64,000 nt of DNA from Ferrovibrio terrae. GTDB lineage: Bacteria; Pseudomonadota; Alphaproteobacteria; Ferrovibrionales; Ferrovibrionaceae. The position numbers and the translations under genes were made by a program. The stretch spans positions 3,694,001 through 3,758,000 of the forward strand of contig NZ_CP041636.1 in NCBI RefSeq assembly GCF_007197755.1, written 5' to 3'. How positions within the stretch are numbered: the first letter of the stretch is position 1; every line of letters begins with the position of its first letter. The notes beneath the pieces are model-generated. The model was not told the origin of the DNA and ran no database searches. It saw only the letters and a list, made by a program, of their open reading frames with translations. Shown here in pieces: positions 17,996 to 26,160 of this stretch.

Positions 17996-18387
17996 TAAGC
18001 GCCCGGCCTCCCATAGTCGCGGCCATCCTTGCCCTTCTTCACTGCGAGCCTAAAATCGGGCCCGGTGCCGGGCTGCTGCGAACTGCTATCGACCTGACAA
18101 ATCCATAGCGATCCACCGAGCGAAACCGTGTCGCCACGCTCGTAGCGCTCGCCTGGACGATAGAGTCCCTTATCGATGGGGATTGGTAGTTTCAGGTAAA
18201 CAACTTTGACGTTTGGGCCGCGTGTAAAGCGCAGCGTTAGCCTTCGCTCGCCGTCATAGTCGGCCTGAAGTTCTTCTTCCTCGATGGCTGCAATGCGCTT
18301 GTAAAGGGGCGCGATGGAATCAGCAATCAGGTCGACAATGCTCGGCATGATGCCCTTTATAAATGTGCCAATATCGGAGCGTTTCAT
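17995..18387 (-). CDS. Phage-type protein with carbohydrate-binding-like C-terminal module
   Basis: A 130-aa protein. Residues 1-40 are helical with a coiled-coil-like IAAIEEEELQADYDGERRL. From about residue 70 it shows a GLYRPGERYERGDTVSLGGSLW pattern like the short chitin-binding type 3 / carbohydrate-binding modules found in phage tail proteins, in which W and Y contact glycans. A GKDGRDYGRPGA tail ends it, resembling collagen-like phage linker ends. Overlaps neighbours on both sides (4 bp upstream, 1 nt downstream). Confidence 0.6.
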   Translation of the reverse strand: MKRSDIGTFIKGIMPSIVDLIADSIAPLYKRIAAIEEEELQADYDGERRLTLRFTRGPNVKVVYLKLPIPIDKGLYRPGERYERGDTVSLGGSLWICQVDSSSQQPGTGPDFRLAVKKGKDGRDYGRPGA

Positions 18388-18602
18388 GGCCGGCCCCCGC
18401 CTTTTTCCAGCGCCGCGCGTGTCTCGGACTCAATCCAATCAGCGGTGATGCCTTCATTGATGCCGGCACCTTCCAGCGCGGTGATGCGTGCCTCTAGCTC
18501 GTCAGCGCGAACGCGATGGGATTTCAGAGCTTCAAGTGTTTTATCCATGAGTGCGCGGAGCATGCGATCGACTTGGTCGGCGGTAAGATATTTTTCCGGC
18601 AT
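18384..18602 (-). CDS. Small phage-type protein of unknown function
   Basis: A 72-aa protein following the capsid gene by 4 bp and overlapping the next gene by 4 bp. It is helical with a heptad-like middle (LEALKSHRVRADELEARITALE), so a short coiled-coil oligomer is likely. No family recognised. Confidence 0.55.
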   Translation of the reverse strand: MPEKYLTADQVDRMLRALMDKTLEALKSHRVRADELEARITALEGAGINEGITADWIESETRAALEKGGGRP

Positions 18603-18606
18603 GTGC

Positions 18607-19722
18607 TTAGGCCGTGACCGACGTATAGGCAGCGCCGGTGATGTACTGGACGGCAGCGCTGCGGCGCTTCTTCCAGTTGATCACGCGCTCGGCTTTCAGG
18701 CCGATCAGGCCGCGCTGCCACAGGGACACCAGCACGGTCGAGTTGGTCGTCGGCTCGTCCGGCTCGCTGTCCATCTGCAGAGCCGCGACCCCGCTGCTGT
18801 CGAGGAACACCTGGCCGTCGTCGGCGATCATGATCTCGCTCGCTTTCGCGAGGATGATCAGGCCGCCGGCCTCGTAGGACTGCGGCGAGGCCGGGTCTTC
18901 CGTGGCAACCGCGCTTTCCGAGGTGATGACCGGCAGGCCGAACATGACACCGCCGGCAGCGGAGATACCGGGGAAGTCGTAACTCCCCCCGGTTCGCATC
19001 ATTGAAAACCGGATCGCTTGTTCCTCGGTCATGATCAGCACAGCGCCAGCCAGTGTCAGATTGGCGGCCAGGAACTGGGCGAAGAGAAATTCCAGATCGG
19101 CGCGAGCGTGATTAGCGGTGGTGCCGCTGGCTCGTCGCGGCGTGACGCCGTGGGTGATCGAGGCCGGGGAAACGTTCGACACTTCGGCAACCACCGGATC
19201 GACAAACTGCCGATCGACAAACTGCGCCATTGCCGCCAGCAAGTCCGACCGTACGAGAGCTTCCGCCGCCGGGCTGGAGAACAGCGCGAGTTCCTTAGTC
19301 AGGGCCACGATTCCGGCAGCTTTGGCCCAACGCAGCGCCACGGTATCGAGATCCATGGCACCGAACGGCGCCGCCCTGCCCTCTCCGACCCAGGCCATCG
19401 ATACCCCAGCCGACTGCCGCGGCACCGAAATATTGAACGGCACCGTTCGCAGGCCGGGAATGCGGCCAATGATTGTCATCGGCCGCAGTAGCTCGATGAA
19501 CTCGCCGGACATGGTGTTGTATTCGACCAGGGGCGCAGCCCAGGTCGCATCCGTCGTGGTGCCGGCGGAAATGGCGGACTTGAGCACGTTCCCCACTTCC
19601 GGGGTGCTGGCATCCCAGCGCTTGGCGAGAGCGGCGGCTTGCATTAGATCGCCCTTGGCAGCAGCAAGCGCCATGGCGTAGCGGGTGAAGGCCGTACCCT
19701 TCGGCAGATAGCTGTAGGTCAT
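18607..19722 (-). CDS. HK97-fold phage major capsid protein
   Basis: Major capsid protein of 371 aa. I chose the ATG at 19722 because AAAGGAAAATC precedes it. Family signs: SMAWVGEGRAAPFGAMDLDTV (E-loop/N-arm boundary block), PAAEALVRSDLLAAMAQFVDRQFVDP, MTEEQAIRFSMMRTG, GLPVITSE and the closing GLIGLKAERVINWKKRR block. The N-terminal 75 residues are helical and may act as a scaffolding delta-domain; no separate protease is present in the element. The gene heads a set of small genes and is preceded by a 7-bp hairpin at 19755-19771 without U-run. Confidence 0.9.
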   Translation of the reverse strand: MTYSYLPKGTAFTRYAMALAAAKGDLMQAAALAKRWDASTPEVGNVLKSAISAGTTTDATWAAPLVEYNTMSGEFIELLRPMTIIGRIPGLRTVPFNISVPRQSAGVSMAWVGEGRAAPFGAMDLDTVALRWAKAAGIVALTKELALFSSPAAEALVRSDLLAAMAQFVDRQFVDPVVAEVSNVSPASITHGVTPRRASGTTANHARADLEFLFAQFLAANLTLAGAVLIMTEEQAIRFSMMRTGGSYDFPGISAAGGVMFGLPVITSESAVATEDPASPQSYEAGGLIILAKASEIMIADDGQVFLDSSGVAALQMDSEPDEPTTNSTVLVSLWQRGLIGLKAERVINWKKRRSAAVQYITGAAYTSVTA

Positions 19723-19808
19723 GATTTTCCTTTCGGGCGCGCTGAGGCGCCGCCGATGGCCTGCGGCCATCACGGTTGTATGATTTCGAGTTTCTGGGGG
19801 TTTGGGGC

Positions 19809-20438
19809 TTAGGCTTCCGTCGTGGCGCGCATTGCCGCGCCTGCCTGAAGTTGAGCGGTAAGCTCCCCGACAAAGTCAGCCGCGAACTCATCGACCGAGT
19901 CATCGGTCAGGCGCGCAATCTTCAGCGCCTCATCGGCCCGCGCGAACGCGGCCTCTAAAACGGCAGCCACGTCGATTTGCACGAAAACCGACGCCGGCTC
20001 GATCTCTCGCCTTACCTGTTCGTAGAATTCAGGTGCCGACAAGTTCCGCCACTCTGAATAACTGCGTCGCAGCTCGACCCGCCGCAAACTGGGGGCACCC
20101 TCGATTTCGTGACTTACCTGCAGGCGATGATGGCGCCAGGCGGCAACGAGCTGGCCGCCGCGAGCATCTGCCTCACTCGGTGCCGGCCGTGTCGCGCGCA
20201 TGATGCCGGCAAGCGCCAGGCGGTTTGCATCTGAAACCGACGGGCCGGCTCCGGCAATTGCGGCGGTCAACGCGATGACGGCAACGTTGCGATAGCTGTG
20301 GCGCCAGTGTCCGCTATCAGGCGGACCATCCGGTAATTCCAGGCCGGCATCGATCCAATGCCGCAAGCTCTTGGCGGTTACGCCAGCCGCATAGGCAGCC
20401 ACCGCAAACCGCAGATTGGTGTCTGCCGGTTCGGTCAT
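19809..20438 (-). CDS. MerR-like HTH protein of the element
   Basis: A 209-aa protein. Residues 8-60 look like a MerR-type winged HTH (AAYAAGVTAKSLRHWIDAGLEL, then GHWRHSYRNVAVIALTAAI). The remaining 150 residues are helical and unrecognised. An AGGA ribosome site precedes the ATG at 20438. It sits between a terminator (after the small terminase) and the capsid gene, where phages normally carry large terminase, portal and protease genes. It could be a transcription regulator of the capsid module or a packaging/redirecting factor. Confidence 0.65.
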   Translation of the reverse strand: MTEPADTNLRFAVAAYAAGVTAKSLRHWIDAGLELPDGPPDSGHWRHSYRNVAVIALTAAIAGAGPSVSDANRLALAGIMRATRPAPSEADARGGQLVAAWRHHRLQVSHEIEGAPSLRRVELRRSYSEWRNLSAPEFYEQVRREIEPASVFVQIDVAAVLEAAFARADEALKIARLTDDSVDEFAADFVGELTAQLQAGAAMRATTEA

Positions 20439-20465
20439 TTCAGTTCCTGTTGAGGGAGGGTGCTA

Positions 20466-20496
20466 GAACGCAAAACGCCCGGCACGGGGCCGGGCG
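20466..20496 (-). terminator. Rho-independent terminator after the small terminase gene
   Basis: An 8-bp GC stem (CGCCCGGC at 20476-20483, loop ACGGG, GCCGGGCG at 20489-20496) is followed on the minus strand by TTTTGCGTTC. It separates the terminase/HNH transcript from the MerR-like and capsid genes. Confidence 0.75.
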
Positions 20497-20571
20497 CAAA
20501 AGCGGTATTATTACGATTTATAGCGCGCCTTGATTTCAGCGTCAAGCCGGAAAATTCCGGCGCTGGAATTT

Positions 20572-20997
20572 TTACTCTGCAGTGCGCTCCGCTGGCCGCT
20601 GTCGATACGCGAGGAATGGATTTTCCTCCTTCGGTGCGGCCGGCAGATTCTGGCGTGACCGGGCACCGAACAGGCCGAACTGTTCCGCCATGCGCCGCGC
20701 CTCGGCCAAATGGGCGGCCGGCGGCACTTCGCCTGACTGCCAGCACAAATTGATGCAGCCCTGCAGATTGCAGAAGTTGCCGAAACTTGTGGTGTCGCGC
20801 CGGTCGGCAAGCCGGTTGAGGGACACCCTGCCGACTTCATCGATCCAGACGTCTTCGCCGGCAGCGGTCAACCATGCGGGCTTCGCCGGCAGGCCCTGTT
20901 GATCGATGAATCCTACCGGCGCAGGCTCGCGGCATGGCCGCAGCGTACCGCGAGCTTTTTTCTCTGCCGAATGCAGTGGTTTACGTCCACCCTTCAT
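20572..20997 (-). CDS. P27 family phage terminase small subunit
   Basis: A 141-aa DNA-packaging recognition subunit candidate. The pattern matches P27 terminases: basic MKGGRKP start, then a P-x-P linker and helix-turn-helix-like LTAAGEDVWIDEVGRVSLNRLADRRDTTSFGNFCNLQGCINLCW, and a Pro-rich C-terminus with FGLFGARSRQNLP. I took the ATG at 20997 rather than an upstream TTG. It follows an HNH gene, a typical HK97-like packaging pair, but the large terminase that should come next is missing. Confidence 0.78.
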   Translation of the reverse strand: MKGGRKPLHSAEKKARGTLRPCREPAPVGFIDQQGLPAKPAWLTAAGEDVWIDEVGRVSLNRLADRRDTTSFGNFCNLQGCINLCWQSGEVPPAAHLAEARRMAEQFGLFGARSRQNLPAAPKEENPFLAYRQRPAERTAE

Positions 20998-21110
20998 GGT
21001 CTGCAAATCTCATCTGGTCTGGAAGTTTGAAGTGGATAAGCAACAATTTGACCGACCACACGGCAATTGGGGCATGCGACTCAGACATAATCGCTCCCCC
21101 CCCCGGTGGT

Positions 21111-21494
21111 CTATCGGGATCGATCTCTGTCTGGGGTGATGCGGTTCCCAAAGCCGCCATCGTGCCGAGCTGTCCATGCATCGTGGTGCGGCTTCGACAT
21201 TGCCTGCCAGTTCTCTGGGTCCCAGAACAATTCTAGGTCGCCCTTGTGTGCCTTCTTGTGGTTCACGACCGTTGCCGCTGTCACCTGCAGCTTTCCGCCT
21301 TGGCAGGCGTCGCACTCGCACAGCGGATGATCCGCAAGGAAATGCATGCGGGCAATGCGCCAGCGGCTCGAACTGTACAGCGCTCGGATAGGGTCGCTGG
21401 CCCGTTGCTGATCGTGGCGGCGCTTCCGTTCGCGCTCGGCCTCAGCTCGCGGCTTTTGCCAGGGTTGCCGCAGTGTGGGGGGTTTGCTCGGCAT
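21111..21494 (-). CDS. HNH endonuclease (phage packaging type)
   Basis: A 127-aa protein; the ATG at 21494 has GGAG 5 nt upstream. HNH features: RALYSSSRWRIARMHFLADHP, a C-x-C pair (CECDAC) for zinc, then ATVVNHKKAHKGD with the first His, and NWQAMSKPHHDAWTARHDG with the last His. Such nucleases lie beside terminases in cos-type phages and are needed for genome cutting. Here it is followed directly by the P27 small terminase. Confidence 0.88.
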   Translation of the reverse strand: MPSKPPTLRQPWQKPRAEAERERKRRHDQQRASDPIRALYSSSRWRIARMHFLADHPLCECDACQGGKLQVTAATVVNHKKAHKGDLELFWDPENWQAMSKPHHDAWTARHDGGFGNRITPDRDRSR

Positions 21495-21507
21495 GGTGTC
21501 TCCAGCG

Positions 21508-22032
21508 CTAATCGGAGGGAGCCAGCACATTCAGCGCTGCCACAGCAAGCCCAGCCGCATATGGTGCGGTTGCCCAAGGTGCAATGCGGCGGGCAGTCTC
21601 GCGCTGGCTGTGTCCGGCGCCTACTAGATACCAGAGGGCAATGCCGGGCTGGCTACTGGCACCGCCGACCGTCTGTAAACATTCCCATACGAAATCCTTG
21701 GCGCGCTGGATACGTTCGCTTGTGTTACTGGCCTTGCCGCCAGGCAGCCGGCCTAGATCGGCAGCGCGTAGCGGGTCGAGGTGCGCGAGGTCAAATTCAT
21801 TGCGAAAACGCTTGGCAATGGCGAGTTGTGCCGCCGTAATCTGGCCTTTGTTAAACATGATATCCAGGTCGCCGATGACAACCTCAGCAGTTCGCGCCTC
21901 GTTGCGCGTAGTGCCAGGCACCAGCTCGTAGATGACCGCAGTCGTCGTCGCATGCTTCGCGCGATGCTCCGGCGTCCGCTGCTCTGGCGCGCAGTAAACC
22001 GCTGGTTTCGAGCGGCGGCGATGGCTGGGCAT
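21508..22032 (-). CDS. Element protein of unknown function
   Basis: A 174-aa protein from the ATG at 22032, which follows a GGTGGAGA site. The N-terminus is basic (MPSHRRRSKP). The C-terminal half contains an HTH-like segment (ALWYLVGAGHSQRETARRI), so DNA binding is possible. No family is recognised. Its stop is 13 bp before the HNH start, in one operon. Confidence 0.65.
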   Translation of the reverse strand: MPSHRRRSKPAVYCAPEQRTPEHRAKHATTTAVIYELVPGTTRNEARTAEVVIGDLDIMFNKGQITAAQLAIAKRFRNEFDLAHLDPLRAADLGRLPGGKASNTSERIQRAKDFVWECLQTVGGASSQPGIALWYLVGAGHSQRETARRIAPWATAPYAAGLAVAALNVLAPSD

Positions 22033-22122
22033 GGGGGGATCTCCACCATTTTTAGAGGCAACTTCCACGGACCGGGGGTTGGGTTGCGCGCGTGTGGCGT
22101 CAGTTAAAAATCCCAGGATTTT

Positions 22123-22371
22123 CTATTTCAGCCGTCGCGCTTGCCGTGCGACGTCAATCGAGGCATCGGCATCGCCTGTTGCCGGCGGTTCGGGGTTGCC
22201 GATCAAGGCCTCGACTCGCGCTACCTCGACTGCAGCGATGCGCCAGATTTTCGCCCCCAGTTTGAAGGCCTTCAGCTCGCCGCGTGCGATCATGCCGCGC
22301 ACGTGGCGCGGTGACACACCCCAGCGCTTTGCGAGCTGTTCCGGGCTTAGTGGGGCATCTGTCGAAGTCAT
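22123..22371 (-). CDS. Excisionase/MerR-type small HTH protein
   Basis: An 82-aa protein from the ATG at 22371, which overlaps the upstream stop by 4 bp. Residues 8-55 show a single-domain winged HTH of the excisionase type (LSPEQLAKRWGVSPRHVRGMIARG, then FKLGAKIWRI). A role in excision, or regulating the element, is likely. The longer reading frame reaching 22554 is rejected because of the overlap-coupled start. Confidence 0.8.
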   Translation of the reverse strand: MTSTDAPLSPEQLAKRWGVSPRHVRGMIARGELKAFKLGAKIWRIAAVEVARVEALIGNPEPPATGDADASIDVARQARRLK

Positions 22372-22880
22372 GCGAGTCCGGCCTCCTGCATTGCCCGTGC
22401 GCGAGCTGCGATGCTTTCGGCGCTGGGGGGCAGCCGTGGGCCTGCTGTGATCGCCGGCGGCTGCAGCAGCCGCTGCAGGCGCTGATATTCTTTGCGTAGC
22501 CGCAGCGCTTCCGCGTCGAGCGCGGGCTTCAGCTCGGCGAAAGCCGGGAACCACTGAAACGCACCGGCGACGCGCGCCAAACTGTTTTTCGTGAAAACGC
22601 CGGCTGGCTGCTCGATCAGCGCGACATAGGCCGCGACGCGGCGCTCAGCCTCATCTAGCGGCATGCGGCCGGCACACAGCGCCCCGAGTGAGATTAGCCA
22701 TTTGCGGACGGCTGCCGGCTCCGCTGGTGCCAGGCGTGCAGGGAAGTCAGCCAGGATCGCCCGCGCCTGTGCAAGCATTGCCGGCGATGGCGCGGTGGGT
22801 TGCAACCAATTCCCGGCGGTGTCCTCCATGTGCAGAGCCTGGAAGAGTGCCTGCGAACCTTGGATAGCGACCTGATTCAT
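22368..22880 (-). CDS. Element protein of unknown function
   Basis: A 170-aa helical protein, coupled to both neighbours by 4-bp overlaps. The C-terminal region has a coiled-coil-like ALRLRKEYQRLQRLLQPP segment. It follows the replication-like protein, so a replication accessory role is possible, but no family signature is visible. Confidence 0.6.
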   Translation of the reverse strand: MNQVAIQGSQALFQALHMEDTAGNWLQPTAPSPAMLAQARAILADFPARLAPAEPAAVRKWLISLGALCAGRMPLDEAERRVAAYVALIEQPAGVFTKNSLARVAGAFQWFPAFAELKPALDAEALRLRKEYQRLQRLLQPPAITAGPRLPPSAESIAARARAMQEAGLA

Positions 22881-23644
22881 TGGAATTCGCGCTCCATCAT
22901 TTGGTGGAAGCCACTGCCGCCGCGCTGCCCTGCGGCGCGGTCGTAGCCGCCTTCCATCAGCTTTGTGAAGGACTCCGGCTGCAATAGAAAATCGAAGCTC
23001 GCTCGCCAGCCATCCTTGTTGCTGCCCAGCATCCAGCGGTTAGCCCTGACTTTGCCGAGGGCGATCCGCCAACCCTCCAACCCGCCGGCTTCCGCTATTC
23101 GCTTCCGCAACTTTGCGCGGCGGCTGTCCGTCAGTTTCTGAACTCGCGCTAAGGACTGTTCATCTGCGAGCTGATTCCATGCGGCAACGGCAGCATCTAA
23201 ATCTGCGTTACCTTCATTTCCTGTATTTCCTTCTTTCTTCTTTGTCCCGGTGCTGTCCCGGTGCTGTCCCGCTGGCGTCTCGGGTGCTGTCTCGGGTGCT
23301 GTCTCGCCTTCCGAACGCGCAGTCTGCATTTCATCGTAATTGCATATGGTTATGATGAGTTGCCCTGTCTCGGTTCGTGTCCTGATAAGTGTCTCGGTTT
23401 TTAATCGGCCGATGAATCGCTCAACAACACCCTTTCCCCAGCCGAACCGCTCCGCCATGAACCTTATCGAATGCGAAAGCTCGCCGCGCTGCAGCTCGAC
23501 AGTCTTGCCAGCAATGCTGATCCGCGTCGGCCTCCAGCGAGCCTCTTCGATCAGCCAAGCCCATGCCTGGGCGCGGCTAAAAGCCTCGCCGCGCCATGCT
23601 GGGTGGTCTTGCCAGCCGCGCTGCATCAGGAAGTAGCCCGCCAC
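22877..23644 (-). CDS. Phage replication-like DNA-binding protein
   Basis: A 255-aa protein whose first 110 residues resemble the winged-helix N-terminal domain of phage replication proteins (FSRAQAWAWLIEEARWRP, then LQRGELSHSIRFMAERFGWGKGVVERFIGRL, then TICNYDEMQ). A Glu/Thr-rich linker near 115-145 leads to a helical C-terminal domain. It starts with GTG at 23644; an ATG at 23626 is a credible alternative. No primase or helicase motifs are visible, so it probably recruits host or helper replication factors. Confidence 0.7.
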   Translation of the reverse strand: MAGYFLMQRGWQDHPAWRGEAFSRAQAWAWLIEEARWRPTRISIAGKTVELQRGELSHSIRFMAERFGWGKGVVERFIGRLKTETLIRTRTETGQLIITICNYDEMQTARSEGETAPETAPETPAGQHRDSTGTKKKEGNTGNEGNADLDAAVAAWNQLADEQSLARVQKLTDSRRAKLRKRIAEAGGLEGWRIALGKVRANRWMLGSNKDGWRASFDFLLQPESFTKLMEGGYDRAAGQRGGSGFHQMMEREFQ

Positions 23645-23652
23645 TGTGGCGC

Positions 23653-23856
23653 TTACTGCTGACCGCCTGCGCTGGGCTTCAATCGCGGCAGCGCATCCAG
23701 CCAGGCGCGCAAATCGTCCGCGAGAACGATGGTGCGGAAGCCGTCTTTGCGGGCGATCAGCGCGCCGCTTTCGATGTGGCGATAGAGTTGACGCCGGCTG
23801 CGGCCGGAAAGCTGGGCTGCTTTGTCGAGACTGTACGCGAGTGGCTGATCTAACAT
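23653..23856 (-). CDS. AlpA-like HTH regulator
   Basis: A 67-aa protein from the ATG at 23856, which has GGAG upstream. It is a single MerR/AlpA-type HTH: YSLDKAAQLSGRSRRQLYRHIESG, then DGFRTIVLADDLRAWL. Such proteins control excision and early transcription in P4-like satellites. The 250-bp gap upstream (23857-24119) likely holds its promoter and operators. Confidence 0.8.
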   Translation of the reverse strand: MLDQPLAYSLDKAAQLSGRSRRQLYRHIESGALIARKDGFRTIVLADDLRAWLDALPRLKPSAGGQQ

Positions 23857-24081
23857 TGCGTGTCGCTCCATATTATGTCGCGCCGTGACGCGCTTGATTC
23901 ATCCATAGACCAAATTCCACAACTAACCACTATCGGCCCCCTAGAATGCAGCCGATCTGTTTCTAGGAATTGATCAAGCGGGGTATGAACAACAATATAT
24001 TGTAAGGCTTGGGAAATCGGAGTTGTCCGCGTCGTCCAAAAAGCGCAGCAGCAGAGTTATCCCTGGTTATGCAACGAGAAA

Positions 24082-24103
24082 CGCGGCCAGTCTCCCGGCC
24101 GCG
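24082..24103 (-). terminator. Hairpin after the unknown gene at 24120
   Basis: A 7-bp GC stem (CGCGGCC, 8-nt loop, GGCCGCG) lies 17 bp after the minus-strand stop at 24120 and is followed by TTTCTCGTT. It is a plausible weak terminator. Confidence 0.45.
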
Positions 24104-24119
24104 CTGCTCTCCGCATGGA

Positions 24120-24644
24120 TCAGGCTGCCTCGTCAGACGCGCTCATGCGTGTGACGTTGTCGTGCCAGCTGGCGAACGTGTCGCCGCGGCTGCGGCTGCT
24201 TCCGTAAACGAGCTGCGCGATCTCAAGGGCATGGTAGGTCATGCCCTTGCATTCTTCGGGCGAGGGTTCGACTTCTTCGGTGCCGAACAGCGCGCCATAG
24301 GCATGGGCGCGCGCCACAACGTCTCGCGGACAGGTGGCCGAGGCATCGACCACGAATTGCTCTAGTCCCAGTTTCACCCGATTAATCGGAGGGTCTTCCT
24401 CGCCCTGAAATATCGCCATCCACTCCACGATGGCCGCGCGAAGCATCCAGGCCTCGGTAATGGTCATGTCGGACCAAGATTCGGCAATCATGGCGCGGAT
24501 TGGCGCCTCAGTTTCCTGATAGGACGCCTTCGTTCCGCAGGCCTTTACGATCTCGCCTGCAGATGCATTCAGGGCGCGAATAGCCCCTAAAAAATGCCGG
24601 ATTGTCTGTAAGCCGGTCGTCGGCTTATGTTCCTGCTCAGCCAT
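24120..24644 (-). CDS. Element protein of unknown function
   Basis: A 174-aa acidic helical protein with a strong GGAGG ribosome site. Unrecognised. It lies next to the integrase, apart from the other element genes, flanked by a weak terminator. Such positions in satellites often hold host-benefit or interference genes, but nothing in the sequence shows such a role. Confidence 0.6.
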   Translation of the reverse strand: MAEQEHKPTTGLQTIRHFLGAIRALNASAGEIVKACGTKASYQETEAPIRAMIAESWSDMTITEAWMLRAAIVEWMAIFQGEEDPPINRVKLGLEQFVVDASATCPRDVVARAHAYGALFGTEEVEPSPEECKGMTYHALEIAQLVYGSSRSRGDTFASWHDNVTRMSASDEAA

Positions 24645-24738
24645 CGTCTTGCGCCTCCAGCGCTTCGGTGGTCAGGCCCTGGTGTGGTGCTCGTAACACC
24701 CGCCGGGGCCGTCTTTGCCCGGTGCCGCCGGGCGCGGT

Positions 24739-25986
24739 CTATCTGCGCTGTCTCGCGCCGATCTGAATAACCTTCCCGCCCTTCGCCTTCGAGGCATCGA
24801 TGAATTTCGCCCAGGCATCCATCAGCTGCCGCCGGCGGTCAAACAAGTCGGTGCGGCGGTATGCGGCCTCAACCTTGTCGGGGATAGCGTGCGCGAGGGC
24901 TTGTTCTGCCACTTCGCGCGCAAAATTCGTCTGCTCGGCTGCCCAGATTCGGAAGCAAGACCGGAAGCCGTGAACCGTCAAATCATCGCGGCCCATTCGC
25001 TTCAGCAGCATCAGCATGCTCATATTGGAAAGCGGCGCCTTGGCCGCCCGGCCGCGGAACAGATAGCCCTTGCGATCCGCTTCCGGCGTTTGCCGCAGGA
25101 TCTCGACCGCGCGGGCGCACAGAGGGACGCGGTGCTCCTTTCCGGCCTTGATCTTTTCGGGCGGTACGATCCAGACGGCGGCCTTAAGGTCGATCTCAGC
25201 CCAGACCGCGCCGAGTGCCTCCCCGGTGCGAGCTGCCGTCATAATGGTGAATTCCAGCGCGCGGGCGGCCTCCCCATCCTGTGCCCGCAGCTTCGCCACG
25301 AAAGCGCCGATATCAGCATAGGGCAATGCGGCGTGGTGCTGAGTGCGCTTTACGCGGCCTCGGGCGGGCAGCAAGTTCTGCAAGTGGCCTTGCCACCGGG
25401 CGGGGTTTTCTCCGCTTCGCAAGCCGCGAGCTGTGGCCCAGTCCAGCACCGCCGCAATGCGGCCACGCAGGCGACTGGCTGTCACGGTCTTTTTGGCCCA
25501 TAGGGGCTCAAGCGCGTTGATAACCATAGCCGTGTCGATCGACGCGACTTGGACCTTGCCGAACCGGGGATAGGCATACAGCCGCAGGGTCGCATCCCAT
25601 TGCTTGGCGTGTTTGGCTGACCGCCAGCCGGCGGCATGGGCCGCGACGTACCGGCTGGCCGCCTCTTCAAACGTCATCGCCTTGGCGTTCTGCGCTGCAT
25701 TGGCGGCCCTCTCAGCGCGGGCGGCGCCGATGGGGTCAATCCCCTGCCGCTTCAGCCGCTGCAGCCGCAGCGCCTCCGCTCGGGCCTCTGCCAGCGAAAC
25801 CACCGGCCAGGGCCCTAGTCCCATATCGCGGGGCGTGGTGCGGCCTGCCATTCGATATCGGAAGATCCAGGAGCGTGTTTCGGCGTCGGTGACGCGCAAG
25901 TAAAGCCCCCAGCCATCGGCATGGAAGCCGGGCGGCTTCTTGCCGATCCCTACTGCGCTCAACCGCTCTTTCTTCCGGGTGCCCAT
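24739..25986 (-). CDS. int: P4-type tyrosine recombinase (integrase)
   Basis: Site-specific recombinase of 415 aa that integrates and excises the element at tRNA-Ser. Residues 1-95 are the arm-binding domain of the P4 group (DUF4102: KKPPGFHADGWGLYLRV, WIFRYRMAGR, MGLGPWPVVSLAEAR). A core-binding domain lies at about 100-205. The catalytic set is complete: R253, K283, H339 with R342 (HGFR), H366 and Y376. It lies beside attR, which is usual. Confidence 0.95.
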   Translation of the reverse strand: MGTRKKERLSAVGIGKKPPGFHADGWGLYLRVTDAETRSWIFRYRMAGRTTPRDMGLGPWPVVSLAEARAEALRLQRLKRQGIDPIGAARAERAANAAQNAKAMTFEEAASRYVAAHAAGWRSAKHAKQWDATLRLYAYPRFGKVQVASIDTAMVINALEPLWAKKTVTASRLRGRIAAVLDWATARGLRSGENPARWQGHLQNLLPARGRVKRTQHHAALPYADIGAFVAKLRAQDGEAARALEFTIMTAARTGEALGAVWAEIDLKAAVWIVPPEKIKAGKEHRVPLCARAVEILRQTPEADRKGYLFRGRAAKAPLSNMSMLMLLKRMGRDDLTVHGFRSCFRIWAAEQTNFAREVAEQALAHAIPDKVEAAYRRTDLFDRRRQLMDAWAKFIDASKAKGGKVIQIGARQRR

Positions 25987-26129
25987 AATTCAGCCCATCT
26001 TTTTAATGTGACATACTGTGGCACGGCACGCCGGGAAGTCAACGGAGATTGAGCTAGACCCTCTCCAATTGCGGCGATTCTAGCGGTGTTGCGTCACGGG
26101 CTGGCACGTCTAGGCACAGAGTTAGATTG

Positions 26130-26144
26130 TCACCCTGTCCGCCA
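26130..26144 (+). other. attR core of the integrated element
   Basis: Exact second copy of the 15-bp tRNA-Ser 3' end (TCACCCTGTCCGCCA). The rest of the tRNA is absent here, showing that this is the displaced chromosomal junction. The host flank resumes with TTCTGGCAATTGC. Confidence 0.9.
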
Positions 26145-26160
26145 TTCTGGCAATTGCAAA

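Larger units (their letters stand above)
15476..26144. mobile_element. 10.65-kb tRNA-Ser-integrated phage satellite-like element or reduced prophage
   Basis: The ends are the 15-bp att repeats. All recognisable genes read leftwards, in this order from the right: P4-type integrase, unknown protein, AlpA-like HTH, replication-like protein, two unknowns with an excisionase-like HTH, unknown, HNH endonuclease, P27-type small terminase, MerR-like HTH protein, HK97-type major capsid, three small proteins, spike-like protein. No large terminase, portal, head protease, tail tube, tape measure, holin or lysin is visible. The size and content fit a capsid-bearing satellite (compare phage-inducible chromosomal islands) that relies on a helper, or a prophage that lost its middle module. 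The absence of repressor-like and lysis genes favours the satellite view, but this is inference. Confidence 0.85.

Noticed and set aside
20435-20746. Minus-strand frame overlapping the small terminase gene.
   Set aside because: It is a shadow frame; the P27 features and operon layout support the frame at 20572-20997.
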